Of a stretch of DNA of 64,000 bases, positions 50,151-58,512 are shown piece after piece. A model generated the notes under the pieces. It had not been told where the DNA came from and searched no databases. It worked only from the letters and a program-made list of their open reading frames with translations. Both the position numbers and the translations under genes were made by a program. How positions within the stretch are numbered: the stretch's first letter is position 1; every line of letters starts with the position of its first letter. The stretch comes from Streptomyces flavofungini (GTDB lineage: Bacteria; Actinomycetota; Actinomycetes; Streptomycetales; Streptomycetaceae): the NCBI RefSeq assembly GCF_014650815.1, contig NZ_BMVR01000018.1, positions 62,001 to 126,000 of the forward strand, read 5' to 3'.

Positions 50151-50873
50151 ATGGACACCGATGCACAGCACACGGAGCGCGACCGCTCCTCCCCCTCTTC
50201 CGAGTCCGACGCCGCACCTGCGGACGCACCGGACACAGAGGGCACGGAGGAGCGGTCGCGCTCCGTTTTCGCGTCCGTCATGGACTGGCTGCCCGGCGGC
50301 CGCCTCACCCTGACCGCCCTCCTGACCCTGGTCGTCCTGCTCGTGCTCAGCACCTTCGTGGTGCAGCCGTTCGCGATCCCCAGCGGCTCCATGCAGCCCG
50401 CGTTCCAGCCCGGAGACCGCGTACTCGTCAACAAGTTGGCGTACCGTTTCGGTTCCGGCCCCCAGCGCGGAGACGCCGTCGTCTTCGACGGCAGCGGGTA
50501 CTTCGGAGACTCGGACTACGTCAAGCGGGTCGCGGGAGTCGGCGGGGACCGCGTGGTCTGCTGCGACAACCGGGGGAGGATCAAGGTGAACGGCGAACCC
50601 GTCAACGAGCCCTACCTCTTCCCCGGGGACGCCCCCTCCAAGGTGCCCTTCGACGTCGTCGTGCCCGACGGCACCCTCTTCCTGCTCGGCGACCACCGCG
50701 GCGACTCCAGCGACTCCCGCGACCACCTGGGCTCTCCCGGCGGCGGCATGATCCCCGTCGACGCGGTCATCGGCAGGGCCGACTGGATCGTCTGGCCGCT
50801 CAGCCGCTGGGCCTCCCTGAAGCGTCCCGACGCCTACGCGCGCGTGCCGGCACCAGGCGGCGCGCATGGGTAA
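50151..50873 (+). CDS. sipW: Type I signal peptidase (SipW position)
   Basis: The 240-residue enzyme removes Sec/Tat signal peptides on the outer face of the membrane. After a charged, Ser/Asp-rich cytoplasmic N-terminus comes one membrane segment (about 51-70, RLTLTALLTLVVLLVLSTFV). The catalytic Ser lies in AIPSGSMQPAFQPGDRVLVN and the catalytic Lys in DYVKRVAGVGGDRV. LGDHRGDSSDSRD is box E. A CC pair (VVCCDNRG) follows the lysine box, as in SipX and SipZ. It is the first of four adjacent sip genes and overlaps the next by eight bases. TAGCAT nine bases before the ATG could be a -10 box. Confidence 0.93.
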   Translation: MDTDAQHTERDRSSPSSESDAAPADAPDTEGTEERSRSVFASVMDWLPGGRLTLTALLTLVVLLVLSTFVVQPFAIPSGSMQPAFQPGDRVLVNKLAYRFGSGPQRGDAVVFDGSGYFGDSDYVKRVAGVGGDRVVCCDNRGRIKVNGEPVNEPYLFPGDAPSKVPFDVVVPDGTLFLLGDHRGDSSDSRDHLGSPGGGMIPVDAVIGRADWIVWPLSRWASLKRPDAYARVPAPGGAHG

Positions 50874-51948
50874 CCGCGGCCGCGCGAAGGCCACCCACGC
50901 GGCCGACACACGGCTGCCCACCGGCACCCGCCCGACCAGCGGCCCGGTGCTGCCCGGCCGAGCCGAGCGGCGCAAGCTCGCGAAGAAGGTCAAGCGCCGC
51001 AGGCGCCGCTCCGCGATCAAGGAGATACCGCTCCTCATAGTCGTCGCCCTGCTGATAGCCCTCGTCCTGAAGACCTTCCTGGTGCAGGCCTTCGTGATCC
51101 CCTCGGGCTCCATGGAGCAGACGATCCGCATCGGTGACCGCGTCCTGGTCGACAAGCTCACTCCGTGGTTCGGCAGCAAGCCCTCGCGCGGGGACGTCGT
51201 CGTCTTCAAGGACCCCGGCAACTGGCTGGAGGAGGAGCGCGGCAAGAAGAAGGACGACCCCGTCGTCATCAAGCAGATCAAACAGGGCCTGACCTTCATC
51301 GGACTGCTCCCGTCCGACGGCGAGCGCGACCTGATCAAGCGAGTCGTCGGCGTCGGCGGCGACACCGTGCAGTGCTGTGACAAGAACGACAAGGTCACCG
51401 TCAACGGCGTCGCGATCAACGAGCCGTACCTCTTCCCCGGGGACAAGCCCTCCCTCTTCGAGTTCAAGGTGAAGGTCCCCGAAGGACGGCTGTTCATGAT
51501 GGGCGACCACCGGTCGGACTCGGCCGACTCCCGCTTCCACCGGAACGAAAAGTTCAGCGGCACCGTCTCCGAGGACGAGGTCGTGGGCCGCGCACTCGTC
51601 ATCGCCTGGCCGTTCGGTCACTGGCGCCAACTGGAGGAACCCGATACCTACGCGTCCGTGCCCGACGCGCCCTCCGGGTCGGACACGGCCACAGGAGCGT
51701 CGCATAGGGTGGCCCCCGGCGATCGCAACGGAATTACCGGCCTCCCGACCCCTGCGGAACTCCCGCTCGTTATGGGAGTGGTGGGCCTGCATCGCGTACG
51801 GGGCAGGCGGCGGTACGGACTGAGGAGTGGATGTGGGGGATGTGGCGGTCGGCGCACGATCCGGACACGAGGGGCCCGAGGAGCAGCCTGGGCACTCCGC
51901 AGGGCCGGTACCCGCACCCGCGGGGGACGGGATGAGCACCGGCCCTGA
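50866..51948 (+). CDS. sipX: Type I signal peptidase (SipX position)
   Basis: The 360-residue protein has a long basic N-terminus (RRKLAKKVKRRRRRSAIKE). A single membrane segment follows (about 53-72, LLIVVALLIALVLKTFLVQA), then Ser in VIPSGSMEQTIRIGDRVLVD, Lys in DLIKRVVGVGGDTV with an adjacent CC pair, and box E MMGDHRSDSADSRFH. The last 90 residues are unusual: LPLVMGVVGLHRV is followed by a Gly/Arg/Cys-rich run translated across the start of sipY. The genes overlap by 122 bases, so the real functional end may be earlier. The ATG overlaps the sipW stop. Confidence 0.9.
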   Translation: MGNRGRAKATHAADTRLPTGTRPTSGPVLPGRAERRKLAKKVKRRRRRSAIKEIPLLIVVALLIALVLKTFLVQAFVIPSGSMEQTIRIGDRVLVDKLTPWFGSKPSRGDVVVFKDPGNWLEEERGKKKDDPVVIKQIKQGLTFIGLLPSDGERDLIKRVVGVGGDTVQCCDKNDKVTVNGVAINEPYLFPGDKPSLFEFKVKVPEGRLFMMGDHRSDSADSRFHRNEKFSGTVSEDEVVGRALVIAWPFGHWRQLEEPDTYASVPDAPSGSDTATGASHRVAPGDRNGITGLPTPAELPLVMGVVGLHRVRGRRRYGLRSGCGGCGGRRTIRTRGARGAAWALRRAGTRTRGGRDEHRP

Positions 51949-52840
51949 CGTCGCGGCCCCCGGCTCCGCGGCTCCCGGCGAGACCGGCGTCCCCGGCCCC
52001 GAGGGCGCCGAGCCGCCCAAGCCGGCGAAGGCCAAGAAGCCGAAGTCCTTCTGGAAGGAACTGCCGCTCCTCATCGGCATCGCGCTGATCCTCGCCCTGG
52101 TCATCAAGACCTTCCTGGTCCAGGCGTTCTCGATCCCCTCGGACTCCATGCAGAACACGCTGCAGCAGGGCGACCGGGTGCTGGTCGACAAGCTCACCCC
52201 GTGGTTCGGCTCCGAGCCCGAGCGCGGCGAGGTCGTGGTCTTCAAGGACCCGGGCCACTGGCTGGACGGCGAGCCCACGCCCGACCCGAACGCGGTGCAG
52301 AAGGTCCTCGGCTGGATCGGCCTGATGCCGTCCGCCGACGAGAAGGACCTCATCAAGCGCGTCATCGCGGTCGGCGGCGACACCGTCGAGTGCAAGGGCA
52401 CCGGCCCGGTGAAGGTCAACGGCAAGGCGCTGAACGAGAAGAACTACGTCTTCGAGGGCAACACCCCCTGCACGGTCGACGACCAGGGCGGCCAGTTCAA
52501 GGTCACGGTTCCCAAGGGCAAAATCTGGGTCATGGGCGACCACCGACAGAACTCGCTGGACTCCCGCTACCACCAGAACCAGCCCGGCGGCGGCGCCGTC
52601 CCCGTCGACAACGTCGTGGGCCGCGCCTTCGTGATCGCCTGGCCCCCCACCCGCTGGGGAACGCTGCCGGTCCCGGACACCTTCGACCAGCCCGGCATCA
52701 GCCAGGCGCTGAGCGCGGCCCCGGCCGCCCTCGGCCTCGCGGGCGCCGTGCCGATCGTGCTCTGGCGCCGTCGGCGGGCGGCCGCCGGCCCGGATTCCGG
52801 GCGCGCCACCAGGGTTTCTGGCGGGGGTACCGCCGGGTAG
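51827..52840 (+). CDS. sipY: Type I signal peptidase (SipY position)
   Basis: The 337-residue protein has a Pro/Ala-rich N-terminus and a membrane segment near 80-100 (LLIGIALILALVIKTFLVQA). Its serine box is SIPSDSMQNTLQQGDRVLVD, with SDSM instead of the SGSM of its neighbours, followed by the lysine box DLIKRVIAVGGDTV and box E VMGDHRQNSLDSRYH. A C-terminal hydrophobic segment (AAPAALGLAGAVPIVLW) may anchor the protein twice. The GTG at 51827 is one of several closely spaced starts; an internal ATG at 51932 in front of STGPDVAAPG would also be possible. In S. lividans, SipY is the major peptidase. Confidence 0.9.
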   Translation: MDVGDVAVGARSGHEGPEEQPGHSAGPVPAPAGDGMSTGPDVAAPGSAAPGETGVPGPEGAEPPKPAKAKKPKSFWKELPLLIGIALILALVIKTFLVQAFSIPSDSMQNTLQQGDRVLVDKLTPWFGSEPERGEVVVFKDPGHWLDGEPTPDPNAVQKVLGWIGLMPSADEKDLIKRVIAVGGDTVECKGTGPVKVNGKALNEKNYVFEGNTPCTVDDQGGQFKVTVPKGKIWVMGDHRQNSLDSRYHQNQPGGGAVPVDNVVGRAFVIAWPPTRWGTLPVPDTFDQPGISQALSAAPAALGLAGAVPIVLWRRRRAAAGPDSGRATRVSGGGTAG

Positions 52841-52964
52841 TCTGCCGTCCCAGATCACCGATCTTCCACGGCCCTCGTCCGACGGAGCGCGTCGTTCTCG
52901 TACGTCGCTCGCATACTCGGTACGTAGGGCCGCGGGGTCGTCTCCGAGCCGGGGGAGCACTGGG

Positions 52965-53783
52965 ATGAGCGCGACACGACGTACGGACGAGGGCCACGGA
53001 CGGCTCGGCAGCACGCTGTCGGGAGTCGCCGTGGCCCTCGGCTGTGTCCTCTTCCTCGGCGGCTTCGTCTGGGGCGCCTTCGTCTATCAGCCCTACACGG
53101 TCCCCACCGGCTCGATGACCCCGACCATCGGTGCGGGCGACCGGGTCCTCGCGCAGCGCATCGACGGCGACGACGTGCGCCGCGGGGACGTCGTCGTCTT
53201 CCGGCAGCAGGCGTGGGGCGACCTGCCCATGGTCAAGCGGGTCGTGGGCGTCGGCGGCGACCGGATCGCCTGCTGCACGGACGGCAAGCTGACGGTCAAC
53301 GGCAAGCAGATTGACGAACCGTATCTCCCCAAGGGAATGGGCGCCGCGGCGACCGGAATCCCCGCGACCACCGTGCCCAAGGGCCATCTGTTCCTGCTCG
53401 GCGACGAGCGCAGCGGCTCGATGGACTCCAGCGTGCACCTGGAGGACGCCGACAAGGGCTCCGTGCCGCGCAGCGCGGTGAAGGCCCGTGTCGACGCCGT
53501 GGCCTGGCCCCTGGACGGCATGCTCGACCGCGCCACGAGCTTCGACGACCTGCCGGGCGGCGGCATGTCCGAGCCGGGGCCGCTGCGGCTGATCCTCGCC
53601 TCGGTGGTGGCGGGCGCGGCGCTGGTCCTCGGCGGGGCGGCGTACGGGCCGATCGCCAAGCGGGCACGGCGGGGTGGCCGTGAGCGGGGTGGGGCGGGTG
53701 GAGCCGGTGGTTCGGGTGGGGCCGGTGGCTCGGGTGGGCCTGGTAGGTCTGGTGGGGCTGCGGAGGCCGCTGGTGTCGGCTGA
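52965..53783 (+). CDS. sipZ: Type I signal peptidase (SipZ position)
   Basis: The 272-residue enzyme has an N-terminal membrane segment (about 19-40, GVAVALGCVLFLGGFVWGAF). The catalytic Ser lies in TVPTGSMTPTIGAGDRVLAQ, the Lys in PMVKRVVGVGGDRI (followed by ACC), and box E is FLLGDERSGSMDSSVH. A second hydrophobic segment (LRLILASVVAGAALVLGGAA) lies near the C-terminus. The protein ends in a 40-residue Gly/Ser/Arg/Ala tail encoded by G-rich repeats. The Nudix gene starts within the last codons and its ribosome site is inside the tail. Confidence 0.92.
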   Translation: MSATRRTDEGHGRLGSTLSGVAVALGCVLFLGGFVWGAFVYQPYTVPTGSMTPTIGAGDRVLAQRIDGDDVRRGDVVVFRQQAWGDLPMVKRVVGVGGDRIACCTDGKLTVNGKQIDEPYLPKGMGAAATGIPATTVPKGHLFLLGDERSGSMDSSVHLEDADKGSVPRSAVKARVDAVAWPLDGMLDRATSFDDLPGGGMSEPGPLRLILASVVAGAALVLGGAAYGPIAKRARRGGRERGGAGGAGGSGGAGGSGGPGRSGGAAEAAGVG

Positions 53784-54306
53784 GGACGTGGCCGGGACGC
53801 TCGGCGCCGAGGCGGTGGGCGGGCGGCCGCTGCGCAAGGTGGCGCGGGTCGTGCTCCTTGACCCCAGGGACCGGATCCTGCTGCTGCACGGGCACGAGCC
53901 GGAGGACCGGGCGGACGACTGGTGGTTCACGCCGGGCGGCGGCGTGGAGGGCGACGAGACGCGCGAGGAGGCCGCGCTGCGCGAGCTCGCCGAGGAGACC
54001 GGAATCACAGACGTCGAACTCGGCCCGGTGCTGTGGCGGCGGGTGTGCTCCTTCCCCTTCGCCGGACGGCGTTGGGACCAGGACGAGTGGTACTACCTGG
54101 CGCGAACCGCGCAGACGGTGACGCGCGCGGAGGGCCTGACCGAGCTGGAGCGTCGCAGTGTCGCCGGAGCGCGCTGGTGGACGTGCCAGGAACTGGCCCG
54201 GGCCCATGAGACGGTGTATCCGACCAGGCTCGCCGAGTTGCTGCGCAAGCTGCTCGACGAGGGTCCTCCGAGCACGCCCGAGACCTTGGACACGGAAATC
54301 GTGTAG
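53773..54306 (+). CDS. Nudix hydrolase
   Basis: The 177-residue protein contains the Nudix box GGGVEGDETREEAALRELAEETGI (the Gx5Ex7REUxEExGU pattern is complete). It probably cleaves a nucleoside diphosphate linked to another group; the substrate is unknown. The GTG at 53773 is chosen because GGAGG lies six bases upstream. The frame is open upstream to 53674, but that part is only a shadow of the sipZ Gly-rich repeats. It overlaps sipZ by 11 bases, so it is probably co-translated with the peptidase genes. Confidence 0.88.
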   Translation: MSAEDVAGTLGAEAVGGRPLRKVARVVLLDPRDRILLLHGHEPEDRADDWWFTPGGGVEGDETREEAALRELAEETGITDVELGPVLWRRVCSFPFAGRRWDQDEWYYLARTAQTVTRAEGLTELERRSVAGARWWTCQELARAHETVYPTRLAELLRKLLDEGPPSTPETLDTEIV

Positions 54307-54361
54307 GGCCTCCCGGGGCTGGCGCACAATAGGGGGACGCACGGCTGAAGGGGAACATGCC

Positions 54362-54670
54362 ATGAGCGCCGAGGACCTCGAGAAGTACGAGACCGAGATG
54401 GAGCTGAAGCTCTACCGGGAGTACCGAGACGTCGTCGGACTGTTCAAATACGTGATCGAGACCGAGCGGCGCTTCTACCTCACCAACGACTACGAGATGC
54501 AGGTGCACTCGGTCCAGGGCGAGGTGTTCTTCGAGGTGTCGATGGCGGACGCCTGGGTGTGGGACATGTATCGGCCGGCGCGGTTCGTCAAACAGGTCCG
54601 GGTTCTCACGTTCAAGGACGTGAATATCGAGGAGCTCAACAAGAGCGACCTCGAGCTGCCGGGCGGCTGA
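54362..54670 (+). CDS. DUF2469 family protein
   Basis: The 102-residue acidic protein (SAEDLEKYETEMELKLYREY, FKYVIETERRFYLTNDYEMQ) is an actinobacteria-specific family of unknown function found at this site between the sip genes and yraN. It has no membrane segment, cysteine cluster or catalytic motif. The ATG at 54362 has GAAGGGGAA upstream. Confidence 0.9.
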   Translation: MSAEDLEKYETEMELKLYREYRDVVGLFKYVIETERRFYLTNDYEMQVHSVQGEVFFEVSMADAWVWDMYRPARFVKQVRVLTFKDVNIEELNKSDLELPGG

Positions 54671-54711
54671 CCGGCTCCGTTCGGCGCGTTCGACACGTTC
54701 GGGTGGCGGCG

Positions 54712-54720
54712 TTGTCCACA
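54712..54720. promoter_or_regulatory. DnaA-box match upstream of yraN-comM-dprA
   Basis: TTGTCCACA matches the Streptomyces DnaA-box consensus exactly. It is 75 bases upstream of the yraN start, in the only intergenic gap in front of this DNA-processing operon. Confidence 0.45.
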
Positions 54721-54794
54721 ACCCGTCAGTAACGCACCAAGATCCAATAGTGCGGGCCCGCCACGTGACCGTGGGTGTCGGAGGTGGTGCCGAC

Positions 54795-55157
54795 ATGAAC
54801 GCACAAGGCGCACTCGGCAAGTACGGCGAAGAGCTGGCCGCGCGGTGGCTGGCCGAGGCCGGGATGACGGTCCTGGACCGCAATTGGCGCGGCGGCAGGA
54901 CGGGCGAGATCGACATCGTCGCCCGCGACGGTGACGCCCTGGTCGTCTGCGAGGTGAAGACCCGCAGGGAGGCGTCCTTCCAGCACCCGATGGCAGCGGT
55001 CACGGCCGCCAAGGCCCTGCGATTGCGCGGCCTGGCCGAGCGCTGGCTCCAGGAACACGGCGGGGCGCCACCGGGCGGCGTGCGCATCGATCTGGTGGGT
55101 GTCGTCGTGCCCGAGCGCGGTGCGCCCGTGGTCGAGCACGCGCGGGGGGTGGCCTGA
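54795..55157 (+). CDS. YraN family endonuclease-fold protein (UPF0102)
   Basis: The 120-residue protein has the restriction-endonuclease-like core with GRTGEIDIVARDGDALVVCEVKTRR (the E-D...ExK pattern). This suggests a nuclease linked to DNA or rRNA metabolism, but no activity is established for the family. The ATG at 54795 has GGAGGTGGTG upstream. Its stop overlaps the comM start by one base (TGATG), so yraN, comM and dprA form one operon. Confidence 0.93.
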   Translation: MNAQGALGKYGEELAARWLAEAGMTVLDRNWRGGRTGEIDIVARDGDALVVCEVKTRREASFQHPMAAVTAAKALRLRGLAERWLQEHGGAPPGGVRIDLVGVVVPERGAPVVEHARGVA

Positions 55158-56782
55158 TGGGATTCGCACGCACATGCTCGGTGGCCCTGGTCGGCGTCGA
55201 GGGCGTCGTCGTCGAGGTGCAGGCCGACCTGGAGCCGGGCGTCGCGGCCTTCACGCTGGTGGGGCTGCCCGACAAGAGCCTCACGGAGAGCAGGGACCGG
55301 GTCAGGGCGGCGGTGGTGAACTCCGGCGACGAGTGGCCGCAGAAGAAGCTCACGGTCGGCCTGAGCCCCGCGTCCGTGCCGAAGGGCGGCAGCGGCTTCG
55401 ACCTGGCCGTCGCCTGCGCCGTCCTCGGTGCCGCGGAGCGGATCGACCCCCGCGTCCTCGCCGACATCGTGATGATCGGCGAACTGGGGCTCGACGGCCG
55501 GGTGCGGCCGGTACGCGGAGTGCTGCCCGCCGTCCTCGCGGCGGCCGAGGCGGGGTACGAACAAGTGGTCGTGCCCGAGTGCACGGCGGCGGAGGCCGCA
55601 CTGGTGCCCGGGGTGTCCGTCCTCGGGGTGCGCAGCCTGCGGCAACTGGTCGCGGTCCTCACCGACGAGCCCGTCCCGGAGGAGGACCCCGCCGAGGTGG
55701 GGCGCCCGGACCCGCTGATGGCGGGCCTGAGCCTGCCCGGCGCGGGGCTGGGCACCGGGGTGAGCGGCATCGGCTCCTCGGAGCACGACCGGCGGCACGA
55801 TCTCGCGGACGTGGTCGGCCAGATGTCGGCGCGGACGGCGATCGAGGTGGCCGCGGCCGGTGGGCATCACACGTTCCTGCAGGGCCCGCCGGGCGCGGGC
55901 AAGACCATGCTCGCCGAGCGGATGCCGGCGATCATGCCCCGGCTGTCCAGGGCCGAGTCCCTGGAGGTGACGGCCGTCCACTCGATCGCGGGCATGCTGC
56001 CGCCCGGCAAGCCGCTGGTGGACATCCCGCCGTTCTGCGCGCCCCACCACTCCGCGACCATGCAGTCGCTGGTGGGCGGCGGCAAGGGGCTCGCCCGACC
56101 CGGAGCGGTCTCGCTCGCCCACCGCGGCGTGCTGTTCCTGGACGAGGCACCCGAGTTCAGCGGCCACGCCTTGGACGCCCTCCGCCAACCCCTTGAGTCC
56201 GGGTACGTCGTGATCGCCCGCAGCGCCGGAGTCGTCCGGCTGCCCTCACGGTTCCTCATGCTCCTCGCCGCGAACCCCTGCCCGTGCGGCCGCTTCAGCC
56301 TGACGGGCGACAGTTGCGACTGCACGTCGAACAGCATCCGGCGCTACCAAGCCAGGCTCTCCGGCCCACTCCTCGACCGGGTCGACCTGCGCGTCGACGT
56401 GGAACCCGTCACCCGCTCCGAACTGACCGCACAGGGCGCGCGAGGCGAGTCCACTCAGATCGTGGCCGACCGCGTACGCGCCGCCCGCGAGCGCGCCACC
56501 GCCCGCCTCACCGGCACGCCTTGGCGCACCAACGCCGACGTACCCGGCCATGAACTGCGCAGCCGTTGGCACGCGGTCCCCGGGGCCATGGCCGAGGCGG
56601 AGCGAAGCCTGGAGCGAGGCTTCCTCACCGCCCGCGGCCTCGACCGGGTCCTACGGGTGGCGTGGACGGTGGCCGACTTGGCGGGCCATGACCGTCCTGA
56701 CGCGGGGGATGTGGCGTTGGCGCTGCAATTGCGGACGGGGGTGCCACGGGGGGTGCCGATGGCGGTGGGGGCTCGGTCGTGA
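55157..56782 (+). CDS. comM: YifB/ComM-family Mg-chelatase-like AAA+ ATPase
   Basis: The 541-residue protein has the N-terminal ChlI-like domain (MGFARTCSVALVGVEGVVVEVQ, LVGLPDKSLTESRDRVRAAV). The AAA+ module has Walker A GPPGAGKT in FLQGPPGAGKTMLAERMP and Walker B VLFLDEAPEF. A zinc-like CPCG...CDC segment follows, then the C-terminal YifB domain. In Vibrio, ComM is a helicase that drives branch migration during natural transformation. Streptomycetes are not known to be naturally competent, so the role here is probably recombination repair or exchange during conjugation. It overlaps dprA by four bases (GTGA). Confidence 0.93.
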   Translation: MGFARTCSVALVGVEGVVVEVQADLEPGVAAFTLVGLPDKSLTESRDRVRAAVVNSGDEWPQKKLTVGLSPASVPKGGSGFDLAVACAVLGAAERIDPRVLADIVMIGELGLDGRVRPVRGVLPAVLAAAEAGYEQVVVPECTAAEAALVPGVSVLGVRSLRQLVAVLTDEPVPEEDPAEVGRPDPLMAGLSLPGAGLGTGVSGIGSSEHDRRHDLADVVGQMSARTAIEVAAAGGHHTFLQGPPGAGKTMLAERMPAIMPRLSRAESLEVTAVHSIAGMLPPGKPLVDIPPFCAPHHSATMQSLVGGGKGLARPGAVSLAHRGVLFLDEAPEFSGHALDALRQPLESGYVVIARSAGVVRLPSRFLMLLAANPCPCGRFSLTGDSCDCTSNSIRRYQARLSGPLLDRVDLRVDVEPVTRSELTAQGARGESTQIVADRVRAARERATARLTGTPWRTNADVPGHELRSRWHAVPGAMAEAERSLERGFLTARGLDRVLRVAWTVADLAGHDRPDAGDVALALQLRTGVPRGVPMAVGARS

Positions 56783-58212
56783 GGGGGGAGACGGGGCCGG
56801 GGGATGGACGGGGGCCGGTGGTCGGTCAGGACCACGTGGGACCGGACTGGCCGGACCTGGAATCTCCGGCGCCTGCGGCTGCGACACCCCTGGGTTCCCC
56901 GAGAGGGAGGCCCTCGGCCTGTCTGGACGAGGCTCATCCGGGCTCGCCCAGCAAGGCGCCCCCGCCCCACCCCGACGAGGAACGCCTGGCCCGGGTCGCC
57001 CTCACCCGGGTGCTGGAGCCCGGGGACGCCGTGGGCGGGCGATGGCTGCGGGAGTGGGGAGCCGTCGCCGTGCTGCGGTGCCTGGTGGAAGGGGTAGAGG
57101 TCGTCGACGGCATGGGTGGCATCGGCGGCATCGAGGGTGGCGACGGGATCGGGGGCCGGGAGGGGCTCGTGGATGGGGAAGGAGCGGGCGGGAAGGCGCG
57201 GCTGCCAGGGGTTACCGCCAAGCGGTGGGCGGGGTTGCGGGCTCGGGCCGGGCGGGTGCGGGCGGTGCGGGATGTGGAGACGGCCGCGGCGGCGGGGGCG
57301 CGGTTCGTGATGCCGGGGGACGCCGAGTGGCCCGCTCAGTTGGACGACCTGGGGGACGCGCGGCCCGTTGGGCTGTGGGTGCGGGGGCGGCCGTCCCTGC
57401 GGATCTGGGCGCTGCGTTCGGTGGCGGTCGTGGGGGCGCGGGCCTGCACGGAGTACGGGGCGCACGTGGCGGCGGGCCTGGGGGCGGGGCTGGCCGAGCG
57501 CGGGTGGGTTGTGGTGTCCGGTGGTGCGTACGGGGTGGATGGCGCCGCGCACAGGGGTGCTCTCGGCGCGGGTGGTGCCACCGTGGCGGTGCTCGCGTGC
57601 GGGGTCGACCGGCCCTATCCCCGGGGGCACGCGCAGTTGATCGGGCGGATCGCGGAACAGGGGCTTGTCGTGGGGGAGTTGCCGCCCGGCGACCATCCGA
57701 CGCCGAGCAGGTTCATCCAGCGGAACAGGGTGATCGCGGCGCTGACCCGGGGCACCGTCGTCGTGGAGGCCGCGTACCGCAGCGGCGCGCTGGTCACGGC
57801 GCGCTGTGCGCGGGACCTGGGGAGACACACGATGGGGGTGCCGGGTCCTGTCACCAGCGGCCTCTCCGCGGGGGTGCACGAACTGCTGCGCGGGGACGCG
57901 GTGCTGGTCGGGGACGCCGCCGAAGTCGTGGAGCTGGTCGGGGACATGGGGGACCTCGCGCCCCGGCGGCGCGGCCCCGTCGTGCCGCGCGATCTGCTCG
58001 CCCCCGGGGCGGCCCGGGTGCTGGCCGCGCTGCCGGCCCGGGGGAGCGCCGGCGCCCGGGACATCGCGCGAGAAGCGGGCACCTGTGCGGACGATGCGGT
58101 CGTCCGGCTGTACGAACTTCGCTCGCTCGGGTTTGTCGAACGACACGGCGATGGCTGGCAGTTGACACGCCAGGCGTTTCTGTCGGTCTTTCCGGAGGGA
58201 GGTGATGTGTGA
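56779..58212 (+). CDS. dprA: DNA-processing protein DprA
   Basis: DprA binds incoming single-stranded DNA and loads RecA. The 477-residue protein has the Rossmann-like core VAVVGARACTEYGAHVAAGL, VVSGGAYGVDGAAHRGAL, VDRPYPRGHAQLI, SRFIQRNRVIAAL and EAAYRSGALVTA, plus a C-terminal winged helix (ARDIAREAGTCADDAVVRLYEL). It is longer than usual. The first 65 residues are a Pro/Gly-rich extension, and residues 112-140 are a Gly-rich repeat (GMGGIGGIEGGDGIGG). The GTG start overlaps the comM stop. Confidence 0.92.
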   Translation: MRGETGPGDGRGPVVGQDHVGPDWPDLESPAPAAATPLGSPRGRPSACLDEAHPGSPSKAPPPHPDEERLARVALTRVLEPGDAVGGRWLREWGAVAVLRCLVEGVEVVDGMGGIGGIEGGDGIGGREGLVDGEGAGGKARLPGVTAKRWAGLRARAGRVRAVRDVETAAAAGARFVMPGDAEWPAQLDDLGDARPVGLWVRGRPSLRIWALRSVAVVGARACTEYGAHVAAGLGAGLAERGWVVVSGGAYGVDGAAHRGALGAGGATVAVLACGVDRPYPRGHAQLIGRIAEQGLVVGELPPGDHPTPSRFIQRNRVIAALTRGTVVVEAAYRSGALVTARCARDLGRHTMGVPGPVTSGLSAGVHELLRGDAVLVGDAAEVVELVGDMGDLAPRRRGPVVPRDLLAPGAARVLAALPARGSAGARDIAREAGTCADDAVVRLYELRSLGFVERHGDGWQLTRQAFLSVFPEGGDV

Positions 58213-58512
58213 CGGTGCGTGTTGCGCCGGACGGATGAACCCCCGACGACCTTGGGAAATCGTGCAGTTGGCGGGCCCGGTCGGTCACGGAGCGCGACGA
58301 AAGTGATCCCATAGGGAGTCAAGCGGAACGTATCTGCGTACGTGCGATCCCATACTCTTCGCTCACTGCGACACTTCAGTCACGCTACGCTCACGACGAA
58401 TCCGGTGCAGACAGGCAATCAGACGGACAACCTCATTCACTTCACGCAAAACCGCAACCGCACAAATTCCGGCAACTTTTCCAGTTCACGGCAGAACGGC
58501 TCAAGGCGACGC
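58213..58512 (+). promoter_or_regulatory. whiG control region with candidate BldD site
   Basis: This 300-base gap has no gene. GATCCCATA occurs twice, at 58305-58313 and 58346-58354. The first lies within AGTGA (58302-58306), 12 bases, TCAAG (58319-58323), which resembles the BldD box AGTGA(n)TCACC. From the literature whiG is a direct BldD target. CATACT at 58351-58356 is a possible -10 element. The 3' half is unusually A-rich. Confidence 0.45.

Noticed and set aside
54712..54720. Replication origin suggested by a DnaA box
   Set aside because: It is a single box with no dnaA-dnaN neighbourhood and no A+T-rich unwinding region.
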